64,000 nt of DNA from CAYGYG01 sp964354155 (GTDB lineage Bacteria > Hydrothermota > Tepidihabitantia > SM23-42 > CAYGYG01). The translations under genes were made by a program, and so were the position numbers. Below, piece after piece: positions 39,001 through 48,635 of this stretch. Position 1 is the first letter of the stretch. Each line of letters opens with the position of its first letter. The stretch covers positions 29,119 to 93,118 of the forward strand of contig CAYGYG010000011.1 of the NCBI GenBank assembly GCA_964354155.1, read 5' to 3'. The notes under the pieces are model-generated. The model saw only the letters and a program-made list of their open reading frames with translations, was not told the DNA's origin and made no database searches.

Positions 39001-41463
39001 ATGAATGAGAATTACGCTGCTATTCTACCTTACGTTACCAGACCGATAAGGTATACGAATGCCGAACTGAATGTAACAACGAAGCCTCACGCCGCGGTTA
39101 CATTCGGGATTGTCTTTCCCGACGTTTACGAGATCGGCATGTCCAACCAAGGCATCAAAGTCCTGTACCACATCCTCAATCGCCGGCCGCTTGTCGCCTG
39201 CGAGCGGATTTTCGCCCCCTGGCCTGATTTCGGTGAACGGCTTAAACGTTCCGGACAACCCCTCGTCAGTCTGGAAACCCGACGGCCGCTCGGAGCATTC
39301 GACATCCTCGGCTTCTCGGTCCAGAGTGAATTGTCCTACACCAACATTCTTTATACCCTTGAGCTGGGCGCCGTCCCGCTCCACGCGGCGCAGAGGAATG
39401 AGAAGCACCCTCTGGTCATCGCCGGCGGCCCGGCGACCCTTAACCCCTTGCCGATTGCGCCGTTCTTCGACCTGTTTGTCGTGGGCGACGGTGAGGAGGT
39501 CATTGACGAGATCATTGACGTCTACCGGGAGTACCAAAAGGCGGGTCGCCCCCGACTACTGGAAGCGCTCCGCCGTCTCGAAGGAGTCTGGGTCCCGATT
39601 CTGGATCAGAGAACCAGGACGGTTCGCAAACGAACCGTGCGTCACCTGAGGGAGGAAGATTCCCCATCCCCGCCAATCCTGCCGATCTGTCCCGTGGTTC
39701 ACGACCGGCTCGTTGTGGAAATCATGCGCGGCTGCGCCTGGGGGTGCCGATTCTGCCAAGCAGGATTCACCAATCGTCCGGTACGCCGCCGCGACCCGGA
39801 AGAGATTCTGAGAATCGTCGACCGGGGCATCCGGGCCACGGGCTGGGAGGAAGTCTCCCTGCTTGCCTACTCGGTCCTCGATTTCGGCGGCCTGCCCGGA
39901 CTGCTCAACCGGCTCAACGATACCCTCGACGGCAAGAAAGTGGGCATCTCACTGCCTTCAGTGCGCGGTGAGCTGTTCACCCCCGAACTCGGCGCCTTGC
40001 TCGCCCGGATCAAAAAGAGTGGTCTCACCTTCGCGCCGGAAGCCGCCCGCGAAGGCCTGCGCCGCCGCATCAACAAAACCTTCACCGACCAGCAATTGTT
40101 CGGTTCCCTCAAGGCGGCCTACGACAACGGCTGGCGCACAGTCAAGATGTACTTCATGATCGGCCTGCCCGGCGAAACCGAAACCGACGTTCGGGAGATC
40201 GGACACCTGCTTAACGAAGTCGGCCGCTCGCTCCGCCGCGGCCTCATCAAAGCAAGTATCTCCCCTTTCATACCTAAGCCCCACACCCCGTTTGAGGCCG
40301 AACCCGCTCAAGGGCTTGAGACGATCCGGGAGAAGATGCGGTCGATCCGCGAGGAGATAGTCTCGCGCCGCGTAAAAGTCAACTTCCGGGACGCCGAAGC
40401 CGCACTGATCGAAGCGCTGCTCAGCCGCGGCGATGAACGACTCGCGCCGGTCATTGAGAACGTCTACCGCGCCGGGGGACGGTTCGAGGAATGGGCCGAA
40501 GGGTTCCGGCTGGAACGCTGGCAGGCGGCCCTGGCCCGCGAACAGGTTGACCTTGAGGCCGACCTCAAGGGACCTTTCCTCAACCGCTGGCAATTCATCG
40601 AGACCGGCGTCGATCCCGAATTCCTGCGCCGCGAGCGGCATAAGGCCGAACAAGGTGAAACGACGCCAAACTGCCTTTATGCAGGCTGTAACCACTGCGG
40701 TGCCTGTGCCGCGGGGCGGGGAGCGACGGCGCGGCCCGATCCGACGGCGGTCCCGGAACCGGTCACGTACGGCCGTTATCCGAGATCGCTCGCTACGCTG
40801 CCCATCGCCTATCGCATCAAGTACATGGTCGGTGAAGACTACCGCTATGCTTCCCATCTCGATCTGATGCGGGTCTTCTACCGGGCTCTGCGGCGGTCTG
40901 AACTGCCGATCGTCTTCAGCCGCGGGTTCACACCGCTGCCCAGGATTTCATTCGGCCCGGCCAAGAGCGTTGGCATGATCAGCCGTGCCGAATACCTTGA
41001 CCTTCAGCTGGCCCGGCCTCACCCGGGGAATCTCTCGGCTGAACTCAATACCGTTTTGCCGAAGGGTATCCGCGTCCTCGATACAAGGCCTTTGGCGCCG
41101 ACCAGCCGGGCCCTCGCCTCGATCATCAATCTCTCCCTGTATGAGGTAGCGGCGGGGACGCCCTCGTGCCGACAAGCCGTCGAAGAATTCATGAAGAAGG
41201 GTGATGTCCTTCTCGAGAAGAAGAGAAAAGACAAGAACGTCCAAATTGACTTAAGGCGCGATGTCCTGGCGATCAACCAGCAGGATTCAACTCTGGCAAT
41301 CTACCTGTATCTTGGTGAGAGACGCTCGAAAATCTATGATCTGCTTGGCTATCTCTTTGGCCTGCCCGATGACGAGGCCAAAGCCGTCTTAGTGACCCGC
41401 GCCGAAATGTTCGTCAGCACTGCCGGCGCCGACCAACTGTTGTCGCCCATGGAGGTAAAATGA
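39001..41463 (+). CDS. B12-binding-type radical SAM protein fused to DUF2344 (TIGR03960/TIGR03936)
   Basis: 820 residues. Residues about 35-205 are a cobalamin-binding-like Rossmann domain (VFPDVYEIGMSNQGIKVLYHILNRRP, GGPATLNPLPIAPFFDLFVVGDGEEV). The radical SAM core starts at about 238 with VVEIMRGCAWGCRFCQAGFTNRPVRRR, giving the CxxxCxxC cluster site. A Cys-rich segment near 560-580 (CLYAGCNHCGAC) follows, and from about 605 comes the DUF2344 domain (KYMVGEDYRYASHLDLMRVFYRALRRSELPIVFSRGFTPLPRISFGPA). This fusion is widespread, nearly always next to RNase E/G genes as here, and its substrate is not known. The gene stop overlaps the rng start by 4 nt. Confidence 0.92.
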   Translation: MNENYAAILPYVTRPIRYTNAELNVTTKPHAAVTFGIVFPDVYEIGMSNQGIKVLYHILNRRPLVACERIFAPWPDFGERLKRSGQPLVSLETRRPLGAFDILGFSVQSELSYTNILYTLELGAVPLHAAQRNEKHPLVIAGGPATLNPLPIAPFFDLFVVGDGEEVIDEIIDVYREYQKAGRPRLLEALRRLEGVWVPILDQRTRTVRKRTVRHLREEDSPSPPILPICPVVHDRLVVEIMRGCAWGCRFCQAGFTNRPVRRRDPEEILRIVDRGIRATGWEEVSLLAYSVLDFGGLPGLLNRLNDTLDGKKVGISLPSVRGELFTPELGALLARIKKSGLTFAPEAAREGLRRRINKTFTDQQLFGSLKAAYDNGWRTVKMYFMIGLPGETETDVREIGHLLNEVGRSLRRGLIKASISPFIPKPHTPFEAEPAQGLETIREKMRSIREEIVSRRVKVNFRDAEAALIEALLSRGDERLAPVIENVYRAGGRFEEWAEGFRLERWQAALAREQVDLEADLKGPFLNRWQFIETGVDPEFLRRERHKAEQGETTPNCLYAGCNHCGACAAGRGATARPDPTAVPEPVTYGRYPRSLATLPIAYRIKYMVGEDYRYASHLDLMRVFYRALRRSELPIVFSRGFTPLPRISFGPAKSVGMISRAEYLDLQLARPHPGNLSAELNTVLPKGIRVLDTRPLAPTSRALASIINLSLYEVAAGTPSCRQAVEEFMKKGDVLLEKKRKDKNVQIDLRRDVLAINQQDSTLAIYLYLGERRSKIYDLLGYLFGLPDDEAKAVLVTRAEMFVSTAGADQLLSPMEVK

Positions 41464-42986
41464 ACAAACGTGATATTATTCTTAATATCACTCATTCCGA
41501 GACAAGAATTGCCATCGTCGACGAAGCGATCTTGAGTGATTTCTATGTCAGTCGACCCGGTAGTACCGGGGTCATCGGAAATATTTACAAAGGAAAAGTC
41601 GAGAATGTCGTCTCGGGCTTGAAGGCCGCCTTCGTCAACATCAATATGGAGAAGAACGCTTTTCTGCCAATCTCGGAAATCCCTTTTGAAGACTTCTCAG
41701 AGTTGTTCGAGGATGACGTCGAGGTTGAGAATCGCGACAGCCGGAAACCGGCCGACCTAATGCTGAGGGAAAATCAGGAGATACTGGTTCAGGTAACCAA
41801 GGATTCCTACGGAGGCAAGGGGCCGAGAATCACTTCCTATCTGTCACTCCCGGGGCGGTACGTTGTCCTGCTCGTCAATGCGTCGAACGTAGGTATCTCC
41901 CGCAAAATCCGGGAACGCAAGAGCCGAGACCGGTTGCGCGACATCGCGCGTCACTACCGGCCGGAAGGCGTCGGGCTCATCGTACGAACCGCAGCCGGCT
42001 ATGCGCTGGAGGAAGAGATCTCCGAGGACATCAAGATGCTCCATGACACGTGGCTCGAGGTTAGGCGCGCCGCGGAAAAGAGAAACGCCCCCGCCATCGT
42101 CTATCAGGAGCCGGACATCGTCCTCCGCGTCGTCCGCGACCTGTTTACGACTGAAGTCCGCAGTCTCACGGTCGATTCCAAGGATGAGTACGACCGAATC
42201 ATGGGCTACTTGAGCCGGGTCGCACCCCGGCTCCGTTCGCGTGTCAAGTACTTTAACGGCCCAATACCGATATTCCGGTACTACGGAGTCGAGGAACAGA
42301 TAACCCGAACTCTGGAGCGCAAGGTCTGGCTCAAGAGCGGCGGTTCGATCAGCATTGACCAGACCGAAGCCCTGGTGGCCATCGACATCAACACCGGCAA
42401 GTTTTCCAAAGAAAGGAATCCGGAGAAGCTCGCCCTTCAAACCAACCTGGAGGCGGTCCGGGAAATCGCCCGGCAGCTCAGGCTGCGTGACATCGGCGGT
42501 CTGGTCGTCATCGACCTCATCGATATGGGCAAAAACGATCTTTTCGACAAGGTGCTCCACGAACTGCACGGCGCGCTCCGCGGCGACCGCGCCCGGTACC
42601 GGCTCGGTGGAGTCAGCGAGTTCGGCCTGCTGGAACTGACCCGGGAGCGCTCCCGCCTCAGCCTTTTCCATACGTTTACCGAAGGCTGTCCGCAGTGCAA
42701 CGGCACCGGCCGGGTCATCTCGCGCGCCTCAATCACCGGCGACCTGATCCGGTGGCTCGAGAACTTTGCGGACCGCCTGCAGGGGCGGACGGTTGAGGTC
42801 CGCGTCGCACCGACGCTGGCTGACTACCTGAGCGTCGAGCGTTTCGACCTCCTCTCGGAGCTGTCCAGAAAGTACTATTTCACGCTTCGCGTGCGGGGTG
42901 ATTTCATCATCCCCGAGAAAGAATTCAGGATCTTCTTCCTCGACCCGGAGGAGGACATCACGCACAAGTTCGAAACGGACATGTAG
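41460..42986 (+). CDS. rng: Ribonuclease G/E-family endoribonuclease
   Basis: 508 residues, the RNase G size without the RNase E scaffold tail. S1 RNA-binding domain at about 35-120 (GNIYKGKVENVVSGLKAAFVNINMEKNAFLPISEI), then the RNase-H-like and DNase-I-like catalytic core with metal Asp residues in ALVAIDINTGKF and LVVIDLIDM, and the zinc-link CPQCNGTGRV that tetramerises the enzyme. Works in rRNA 5' processing and mRNA decay. Coupled to the upstream radical SAM gene by ATGA overlap. rplU and rpmA, which commonly follow, are not here. Confidence 0.95.
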   Translation: MNKRDIILNITHSETRIAIVDEAILSDFYVSRPGSTGVIGNIYKGKVENVVSGLKAAFVNINMEKNAFLPISEIPFEDFSELFEDDVEVENRDSRKPADLMLRENQEILVQVTKDSYGGKGPRITSYLSLPGRYVVLLVNASNVGISRKIRERKSRDRLRDIARHYRPEGVGLIVRTAAGYALEEEISEDIKMLHDTWLEVRRAAEKRNAPAIVYQEPDIVLRVVRDLFTTEVRSLTVDSKDEYDRIMGYLSRVAPRLRSRVKYFNGPIPIFRYYGVEEQITRTLERKVWLKSGGSISIDQTEALVAIDINTGKFSKERNPEKLALQTNLEAVREIARQLRLRDIGGLVVIDLIDMGKNDLFDKVLHELHGALRGDRARYRLGGVSEFGLLELTRERSRLSLFHTFTEGCPQCNGTGRVISRASITGDLIRWLENFADRLQGRTVEVRVAPTLADYLSVERFDLLSELSRKYYFTLRVRGDFIIPEKEFRIFFLDPEEDITHKFETDM

Positions 42987-43075
42987 AAATCAGGTTCAAT
43001 GCTTAAGTCGACCGTCTTCGGCAGGTTGCGCTCAGCATGCATCCATGACTGGTCATACGCTGGCGCGAATCCCCC

Positions 43076-44056
43076 ATGAGAAGAGTCCTCGTCACCGGCG
43101 CCAACGGCTTTATCGGCAGCCACCTCGTCGATGAGCTGATACGCCGCGGGAATTGCGAAGTTCACGGCTTGGTACGGGAGACCAGCGACTTGCGCTGGCT
43201 GCGTGACAAACCAGTCACCCTCCATTACGGCGATATCACCGATTACCAATCCTTGGTCCGAGCCGCCGAGGGTATCGAATGCATTATTCACTCGGCCGCA
43301 AAAATCAAGGCCAAAAACTATCACGAGTTCTACGAGTTCAATGCCCAGGGCACGAAACTCATGCTCGAAGCGGCCCTGGCGTGCTCGGTCTGCAGAAAAT
43401 TCATCCTGATCAGCACTCAGGCGGCATCTAGCCCGTCCCGCCGGTATTGCTGCATGACCGAGCATGACGAGTCATTCCCGATCTCTGCCTACGGCCGGAG
43501 TAAACGCGCGAGCGAGCAAATCGCCTATTCCTATCGGAATCGGCTCGACCTGATCATCCTTCGGCCGGTAGCGGTCTACGGGCCGAGGGATCGCGAGGCG
43601 CTGAAGATCATTAGACTCGTCGGTTCCGGTCTGTTTGTCCAGCCGGGCTTGAAGCCGACCAGGATTTCAGTGGTCCATGTCGGAGACCTGGTCCGAATCT
43701 GTGCGGATGCGGTCACGGTCAAAGTGCCCAGCGGCACGACTTACTATGTTTCCGACGGCCGACAGTACGACATGCGCGATCTCCTGACGACCGTGGCGCG
43801 CATTCTTAAACGCCGGTTCGTTCATGTCTCGATCCCGCGCGGTCTGGCACTCTTCTGCGGCGTCCTCGTAGAAAGCCTGCGGATTCTTCCGTTCTCTCCC
43901 GAATTCGTATCACTGGACAAGATCCGAGAGTTATCCGAGTCCTGGATCTGCTCCATCGACCGGGCCCGCGCCGATTTTGGCTTCAAACCGGAATATCCGC
44001 TGGAAACGGGCATGGCCGAAACGATCCGGTGGTATCGCGACAACGATTGGTTATAA
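43076..44056 (+). CDS. Extended SDR NAD-dependent epimerase/dehydratase
   Basis: 326 residues. N-terminal Rossmann motif RVLVTGANGFIGSHLVDELIRRG, Asp-x-Thr step HYGDITDYQSL, IIHSAAKIKAKN, catalytic Ser-Tyr-Lys set with SAYGRSKRASEQI, and LRPVAVYGPRD. The C-terminal region (about 185-326) varies with substrate and has the YYVSDGRQYDMRDLLTTVARIL pattern seen in sugar-nucleotide or 3-beta-HSD-like members. Exact substrate unknown. No Shine-Dalgarno and no convincing promoter were seen directly upstream of the ATG. It ends 9 bp from the convergent nitrilase gene. Confidence 0.86.
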   Translation: MRRVLVTGANGFIGSHLVDELIRRGNCEVHGLVRETSDLRWLRDKPVTLHYGDITDYQSLVRAAEGIECIIHSAAKIKAKNYHEFYEFNAQGTKLMLEAALACSVCRKFILISTQAASSPSRRYCCMTEHDESFPISAYGRSKRASEQIAYSYRNRLDLIILRPVAVYGPRDREALKIIRLVGSGLFVQPGLKPTRISVVHVGDLVRICADAVTVKVPSGTTYYVSDGRQYDMRDLLTTVARILKRRFVHVSIPRGLALFCGVLVESLRILPFSPEFVSLDKIRELSESWICSIDRARADFGFKPEYPLETGMAETIRWYRDNDWL

Positions 44057-44065
44057 GAGGCTTCG

Positions 44066-44854
44066 CTACCCCCTGAAATACAGATCAGTGCGCCGTTCGC
44101 CAAATAGGTCATTGAGCCGGGTCACTTTTTTGTTCCGCGCTTCCCGGGGATTGATGTTGACGCATCGAACTGCTTCCCGACGCCCGCCTACCCTCGCCAA
44201 TACTCTCCCCCCAGGCCCGACAATCTGACTGCCGCCGGTAAACCGAAACTCAAAAGTCCCCCGTTTTTCACGGCCGGTACGGTTTGCGGTTATGATGAAA
44301 ACCCGGTTTTCGATACTACGCGTTACCATCGCCGCTTGGCAGTACGGCAGGACAAGGTTGGCGCAGTGACAGATCATCTCGGCGCCGTTGGCCGCCAGGG
44401 TTCGCATCGCTTCCGGGTAGATCCAGTCCCAGCAGATCAGCACCCCGATTCTTGTCTTGCCAAAGGCAAATGGTCGGAAATGAGTGTTGCCTGGTTCGAA
44501 CCACCGTTTTTCATACATGAAAAGGTGGGCTTTGCGATAGATCCCACCCACCCCCTGCGCGGTTACGTACATGGCTGAATTATACAGTCTACCGCCAGCC
44601 CTCTCGGCAAAACCGGCAACGATGGCCAGTCCCCTTTCTCGGCAAAGCCGGGTCAAGAACCGGCTGGTCGGCCCGTCGGCCGGCTCAGCGAGTCGCCTCA
44701 CTTCTTGTTTAGACCGGAAAGCATAACCGGTGGTGAATAGTTCAGGCAGCACAAGCAGTGCTTGCTCGGTTCGGCGTAAGAGAACCCCTACCCGCTCCAG
44801 GTTCTTCTCCTTGGCACCAAAGGCCGGTGCAAACTGCACAAAGCCTACTTTCAT
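44066..44854 (-). CDS. Carbon-nitrogen hydrolase (nitrilase superfamily)
   Basis: 262-residue amidase-like enzyme with the Glu-Lys-Cys triad: E38 in LPELFTTGY, K108 in GIYRKAHLF and C141 in VLICWDWIYPE. Fold markers AIVAGFAERAGGRLYNSA and RSIENRVFIITANR are in order. Such proteins hydrolyse amides such as N-carbamoyl compounds, omega-amides or agmatine derivatives; the exact branch is not clear. The ATG at 44854 begins 6 nt after the -10 box of a TTGACA/TAAGAT promoter, with no Shine-Dalgarno. Single-gene unit, convergent with the epimerase gene. Confidence 0.88.
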   Translation of the reverse strand: MKVGFVQFAPAFGAKEKNLERVGVLLRRTEQALLVLPELFTTGYAFRSKQEVRRLAEPADGPTSRFLTRLCRERGLAIVAGFAERAGGRLYNSAMYVTAQGVGGIYRKAHLFMYEKRWFEPGNTHFRPFAFGKTRIGVLICWDWIYPEAMRTLAANGAEMICHCANLVLPYCQAAMVTRSIENRVFIITANRTGREKRGTFEFRFTGGSQIVGPGGRVLARVGGRREAVRCVNINPREARNKKVTRLNDLFGERRTDLYFRG

Positions 44855-44860
44855 GGGGTT

Positions 44861-44889
44861 ATCTTATTCGCCGCGGCCGTCCCTGTCAA
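44861..44889 (-). promoter_or_regulatory. Promoter of the nitrilase gene, leaderless geometry
   Basis: Minus strand TTGACA (44884-44889), 17-bp spacer, TAAGAT (44861-44866), then 6 nt to ATG 44854. Confidence 0.65.
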
Positions 44890-44941
44890 GCGGATAGCGT
44901 AGAGCGGAGGACTGATGCCCTCCGCTCCAGCGCTTGGTGCT

Positions 44942-45388
44942 TCAGTCGTCTTGTGGGCCGTCGGGCTGAGGGACTTTCCGGCCCCGGGGACGGTCCCGCA
45001 TCATTTCACGCCGCTTCTCTTTCATCAGCTTCTTGGCTTCCTTGAGCTTCTCCGGTCCCAATATCTTCTTGATCTTGACTGCTGTTTCCAGCCCCAGGAT
45101 CTTCATCTCGGTGTGAATATCGCCGATCTCTTTGGCCAGTTTCTTCACGGCCGTCTCGCTGGGGCTGTCCTTATCCAGTTCCGAACGAAGGTCAAGCCGT
45201 TTCGTCTCCACGTCCCCGCGGTACTTGATGAGCTTCGCTTCAGTATTCTTAAGCAGGCCCTTGATTTCGTTCTCCTGGGCCTCGGTCAAGTCCAGCTCCG
45301 AAATCACCTCGGCTGGGATTTCACCCGGCGACTGCGGTCCGAGCGGTGCACTCAAGAAGAATAGTGCTGCTACTAACAGGTTCGTCAT
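44942..45388 (-). CDS. Spy/CpxP-like periplasmic protein
   Basis: 148 residues. Signal peptide MTNLLVAALFFLSAPLG, then an all-helical charged body: LTEAQENEIKGLLKNTEAKLIKYRGDVETKRLDLRSELDKD resembles the LTxxQ region of Spy/CpxP and related metal-resistance proteins, followed by KKLAKEIGDIHTEMKILGLETAVKIKKILGPEKLKEAKKLMKEKRREMM. Such proteins act as periplasmic chaperones or stress sensors. The LTEAQ motif fits the family consensus; sequence is otherwise divergent. GGAGG precedes the ATG 6 nt upstream. No promoter boxes stand out. Confidence 0.72.
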   Translation of the reverse strand: MTNLLVAALFFLSAPLGPQSPGEIPAEVISELDLTEAQENEIKGLLKNTEAKLIKYRGDVETKRLDLRSELDKDSPSETAVKKLAKEIGDIHTEMKILGLETAVKIKKILGPEKLKEAKKLMKEKRREMMRDRPRGRKVPQPDGPQDD

Positions 45389-45504
45389 GTAAACCTCCTA
45401 ATCATCTTGATGTGACGCTTGAGAGTAGAGGATGGTTTAACGGTGGAAAGCGATAATCCAGGGTCGTCTTCAGAGAATGGACCGAATTGCCCGGTTTCGG
45501 CCAA

Positions 45505-46038
45505 TCAGAAATTGAATTCTTTCACCACTTCGTAGATTGGGCCCTGGGGCGTCAAAGTACTTCGGAAAAGGGTATAACCTTCGACCGTGAACTTCTCACT
45601 CGAAAAACTTCCGTCCAACATACTTGAAAGATCGCACTTCTTCTTGGTGCGGCCAATCGTGAGGTGCGGGTGAAAACGTTCATCGCTCTCAAACCCGAGC
45701 GCGGCCAGGCTCTGATCCAGATCCTTCTGCAATCTTGTCAACGTCTCGGCCCCGTCTTTGACGCCGATCCAGACTACGCGCGGATTGTTTCGATCCGGGA
45801 AACACCCTATACCATCAAGCGACGTCTCGAACGGCTTAAATCTGCCGCGCACCTCTTCGGCCTGGAGAATCGCGGTCGGGACGTTATCGTCGGCGACTTC
45901 ACCAAGAAACTTCAACGTGACGTGCAGGTTCTCAAACTTGACCCACTTGACCGGCAGGTCACCTCGAATCCCGGATTCAAACTTGACGATTTGCCTTCGT
46001 ATCGCCTCCGGCACCCTGACCGCAAGAAAGGCTCTCAC
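45505..46038 (-). CDS. thpR: RNA 2',3'-cyclic phosphodiesterase
   Basis: 177-residue 2H phosphoesterase. The two active-site tetrads are H39-V-T-L in NLHVTLKFLGE and H125-L-T-I in FHPHLTIGRTK. ThpR opens 2',3'-cyclic phosphates on RNA and was formerly called 2'-5' RNA ligase. It overlaps the cinA stop by 4 nt and is the last gene of the secD-secF-pgpA-cinA-thpR series; cinA-thpR pairing is common in bacteria. Confidence 0.93.
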   Translation of the reverse strand: MRAFLAVRVPEAIRRQIVKFESGIRGDLPVKWVKFENLHVTLKFLGEVADDNVPTAILQAEEVRGRFKPFETSLDGIGCFPDRNNPRVVWIGVKDGAETLTRLQKDLDQSLAALGFESDERFHPHLTIGRTKKKCDLSSMLDGSFSSEKFTVEGYTLFRSTLTPQGPIYEVVKEFNF

Positions 46039-47258
46039 TTCACCTTCCCCGACAAGTAACGACGGACCAGATCGAGCGCCGCGACAACTGCCTGTTCCCG
46101 GATCCGTTCCCGATCTCCTGAAAAGACATGTTTCTCGCTGTACGTTGCCTTCCCTGCGGCCAATCCGACGTAGACCAAACCAACCGGCTTCGCCGGCGTG
46201 CCGCCGGTTGGGCCCGCAATCCCGGTGATGCCGATACCGATGTTGGAACTGAGCCCAGTTTGGACACCGGACGCCATTGCCTCCGCAGTTTCGCGACTGA
46301 CGGCCCCGAACTTCTCCAGGGTCTCCCGGGTTACGCCCGCTTGCTTCACCTTCATGTCGTTGGAGTAGGCGATAATGCCCCCGACAAAGTACTCGGAACT
46401 ACCCGGGACGCCGGTGAAGAAAGTGCCCAAAAGACCACCGGTACAAGACTCGGCGACGGCCACGGTGAGCTTCCGCTCTTTCAGCATGACCCCCACCACC
46501 TGCTTCAGCTCCTGCTCGGTCTCAGCATAGATGTGATTGCCGACCGCCTTCCTGACCGCCTCGACCACGTCGTCGAAGGCCGCTTTTTGCTTGCCCCTTA
46601 TGAAGAGGTCGACGCCGGCAAGGGAAGGCAGGAAGCTGACCGAGACGTCCTTATCCCTGATATCCTGGTCGATGGCCTCACACAATCTCGCTTCGGGAAT
46701 ACCGGTCGTCCGGATCATTGCCCTATGCTCCTCTTGCTCGGGCAAAACGTTGGTGAGTATCTCGATCACGCTCTTCTCGAAAGTCGCCTTGAGCTCATCC
46801 GGCACCCCGGGCAAGAAGAAGTAGTGACTGCCGCGCCGTTTGACCAGCAGGCCCGGGGCGGTGCCCAGGGGGTTGGGCAGTTTCTGCGCACCCTGTGGAA
46901 TCAAAGCCTGATTTTCGCCCCAGGCCGGCATCGGTTTCCCGCACCGGATGAAGTGGTCGATAATGCTGTTCATGGTTTCTTCATCCTGAACCAGGGGGCT
47001 TGAAAAATGCCTGCTGATGACCTGCCGCGTGCAATCGTCCGGGGTCGGGCCCAGACCGCCCGAGATGAAGACGAGCCGGGCAATGTAGCGCGCTTGGCCC
47101 AGCGCCCAGATTATGTCCTTGGGCTCATCGGCGACGGTGAAGACGCGCCGGACCTTTATCCCGAGTCCGGCGCACCGGCGCGCCAGATAGACAACATTGA
47201 CCTCGGCCACGACGCCCGACAGTATTTCATCGCCGATGATGATTATTGTGCCGTCCAT
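46035..47258 (-). CDS. cinA: CinA: ADP-ribose pyrophosphatase/nicotinamide mononucleotide deamidase
   Basis: 407 residues. N-terminal molybdopterin-binding-like COG1058 domain (GTIIIIGDEILSGVVAEVNVVYLARRC, FISGGLGPTPDDCTRQVIS) and C-terminal PncC deamidase domain (LTVAVAESCTGGLLGTFFTGVPGSSEYFVGGIIAYSNDMK, GITGIAGPTGGTPAKPVGLVYVG). Together they recycle damaged pyridine nucleotides. The start ATG 47258 follows GGAGC. The reading frame is open as far as 47504, but the extra 82 residues lie over pgpA and have no family similarity, so they are excluded. Confidence 0.94.
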   Translation of the reverse strand: MDGTIIIIGDEILSGVVAEVNVVYLARRCAGLGIKVRRVFTVADEPKDIIWALGQARYIARLVFISGGLGPTPDDCTRQVISRHFSSPLVQDEETMNSIIDHFIRCGKPMPAWGENQALIPQGAQKLPNPLGTAPGLLVKRRGSHYFFLPGVPDELKATFEKSVIEILTNVLPEQEEHRAMIRTTGIPEARLCEAIDQDIRDKDVSVSFLPSLAGVDLFIRGKQKAAFDDVVEAVRKAVGNHIYAETEQELKQVVGVMLKERKLTVAVAESCTGGLLGTFFTGVPGSSEYFVGGIIAYSNDMKVKQAGVTRETLEKFGAVSRETAEAMASGVQTGLSSNIGIGITGIAGPTGGTPAKPVGLVYVGLAAGKATYSEKHVFSGDRERIREQAVVAALDLVRRYLSGKVK

Positions 47259-47271
47259 AGAGGATCGCTCC

Positions 47272-47730
47272 TTAGAAAATGTAGCGGCCGGCAAGCGCCG
47301 TGATGACCGCAGCGTAGACTCCGGCCAGAAGATCGTCAGCCATGACACCGACGCCTTGTCCGATGGATTCCAGCCGCTTAATCGGAAATGGTTTCGCGAC
47401 GTCAAAGATGCGAAACAGGATGAAGGCGGTAACCAGCAAACGCCAGTCGAATCTCGTGACCGCCAGCAGGGCAATGAGCAGGCCGGCAACTTCGTCGATG
47501 ACAAAGAAACGCGGGTCCGCGTCCGCGCCTTCGGTGCGGATGAGATCGCGCGCCAGGCAGGTTCCCAGGATCACGACCGCAAGCGTGCCCAAACCGTAAA
47601 GATACCAGCGCGCATGAATCAGCAACCAGATCGGCAAGGCCCACAAGGACCCGAAAGTGGCCGGCGCAACGGGGAGGAAACCGAGAAAACAGCCGCTGGC
47701 GATCGCCTTATCAACCCGGGGGTTGATCAA
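47272..47730 (-). CDS. pgpA: Phosphatidylglycerophosphatase A
   Basis: 152-residue inner-membrane lipid phosphatase removing phosphate from PGP. Motifs: ASGCFLGFLPVAPATFGSLWALP (GT-APGT-like region), IDEVAGLLIALL (catalytic ExxG-type), FILFRIFDVAKPFPIKRLESIGQGVGVMADDLLAGVYA. TTG 47730 is proposed as start: it lies 4 nt after the secF stop with GAGGAGA 7 nt upstream, and no ATG or GTG fits the N terminus. The longer frame to 47814 runs inside secF. Confidence 0.9.
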   Translation of the reverse strand: MINPRVDKAIASGCFLGFLPVAPATFGSLWALPIWLLIHARWYLYGLGTLAVVILGTCLARDLIRTEGADADPRFFVIDEVAGLLIALLAVTRFDWRLLVTAFILFRIFDVAKPFPIKRLESIGQGVGVMADDLLAGVYAAVITALAGRYIF

Positions 47731-47734
47731 AAAA

Positions 47735-48634
47735 CTATCTCCTCTTTCTTGGGAGTTTTTCCTCGAGGTCGACAACCAAGGCACAGACGATGAATACCGA
47801 TGAATAAGTCCCAAAAATCAACCCAACAATCAAAGTGAACGCGAAATCCGCAATAACCGGGCCGCCAAAAAAGAACAGGCAGAAAAGGCTCAGGATGACA
47901 AACAGACCAGTCAGCACGGTCCGGGATAGAGTCTCATTGAGACTGATGTTAATAACCTCCCGCATCGGTCGACCGCGGAGTTTTTTGATATTCTCGCGCA
48001 CGCGATCTGAAACTACAATGGTATCATTGATGGCGTAGCCCAAAATCGTCAACAGGGCACCGACCACGACGATTGTGAATTCGCGCCCGGTCAGAATCAA
48101 AGCGCCGATCGTAATGAGAATGTTGTGAAACAAGGCCAGGGTCGAACAGACGCCGAAACGGAAGTCAAACCGGAACCAGATGTAAATCGCCATCAAGAGC
48201 ATGCCCAGCACTATTGCCCAGATGGTCCGCGTCGTCATTTCCCGGCTGATCTTGGGTTCGACCGCCTCTTTGTCGCGCAGTTCCAGCTTGTTGCCCTCGA
48301 AATCACTTGCCAGCCGACTCAGAACATCGTCCGCGAACTTGCCGGGATCCTCCTTTACGTCAGCCCGAATCACGAATTCATTGGTGCCCGACAACCGTTG
48401 GATCGATGCCTTAGCCTTGCCGATTTTATCCAGTGAGAGCCGAACCTGACCCACTTCGACGGGCTGCTCGAAACGGACCCAGACTAAGGCCCCGCCCGCA
48501 AAATCAACGCCAAGTCTCGGTCCTTTCACAACGAGGAATATGAGAGACAGCAGGACCAGTAAACCGGAGAACATGTACCCCAACTTCCGCTTCCCCATGA
48601 AATCGATATTGGTCGTCTTGATCAACTGGAGCAT
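47735..48634 (-). CDS. secF: Protein translocase subunit SecF
   Basis: 299 residues. First membrane helix at about 17-35 (LGYMFSGLLVLLSLIFLVV), the family motif LGVDFAGGALVWVRF, a periplasmic domain to about 130 and five further helices, with GYAINDTIVVSDRVRENI, the conserved export-domain motif. Works with SecD and SecYEG to drive protein export using the proton gradient. One base separates it from secD. Confidence 0.96.
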   Translation of the reverse strand: MLQLIKTTNIDFMGKRKLGYMFSGLLVLLSLIFLVVKGPRLGVDFAGGALVWVRFEQPVEVGQVRLSLDKIGKAKASIQRLSGTNEFVIRADVKEDPGKFADDVLSRLASDFEGNKLELRDKEAVEPKISREMTTRTIWAIVLGMLLMAIYIWFRFDFRFGVCSTLALFHNILITIGALILTGREFTIVVVGALLTILGYAINDTIVVSDRVRENIKKLRGRPMREVINISLNETLSRTVLTGLFVILSLFCLFFFGGPVIADFAFTLIVGLIFGTYSSVFIVCALVVDLEEKLPRKRR

Positions 48635-48635
48635 G

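Noticed and set aside
47259..47504. N-terminal extension of cinA
   Set aside because: The extra 82 residues overlap pgpA and lack similarity to CinA, which starts with MDGTIIIIGDEI.
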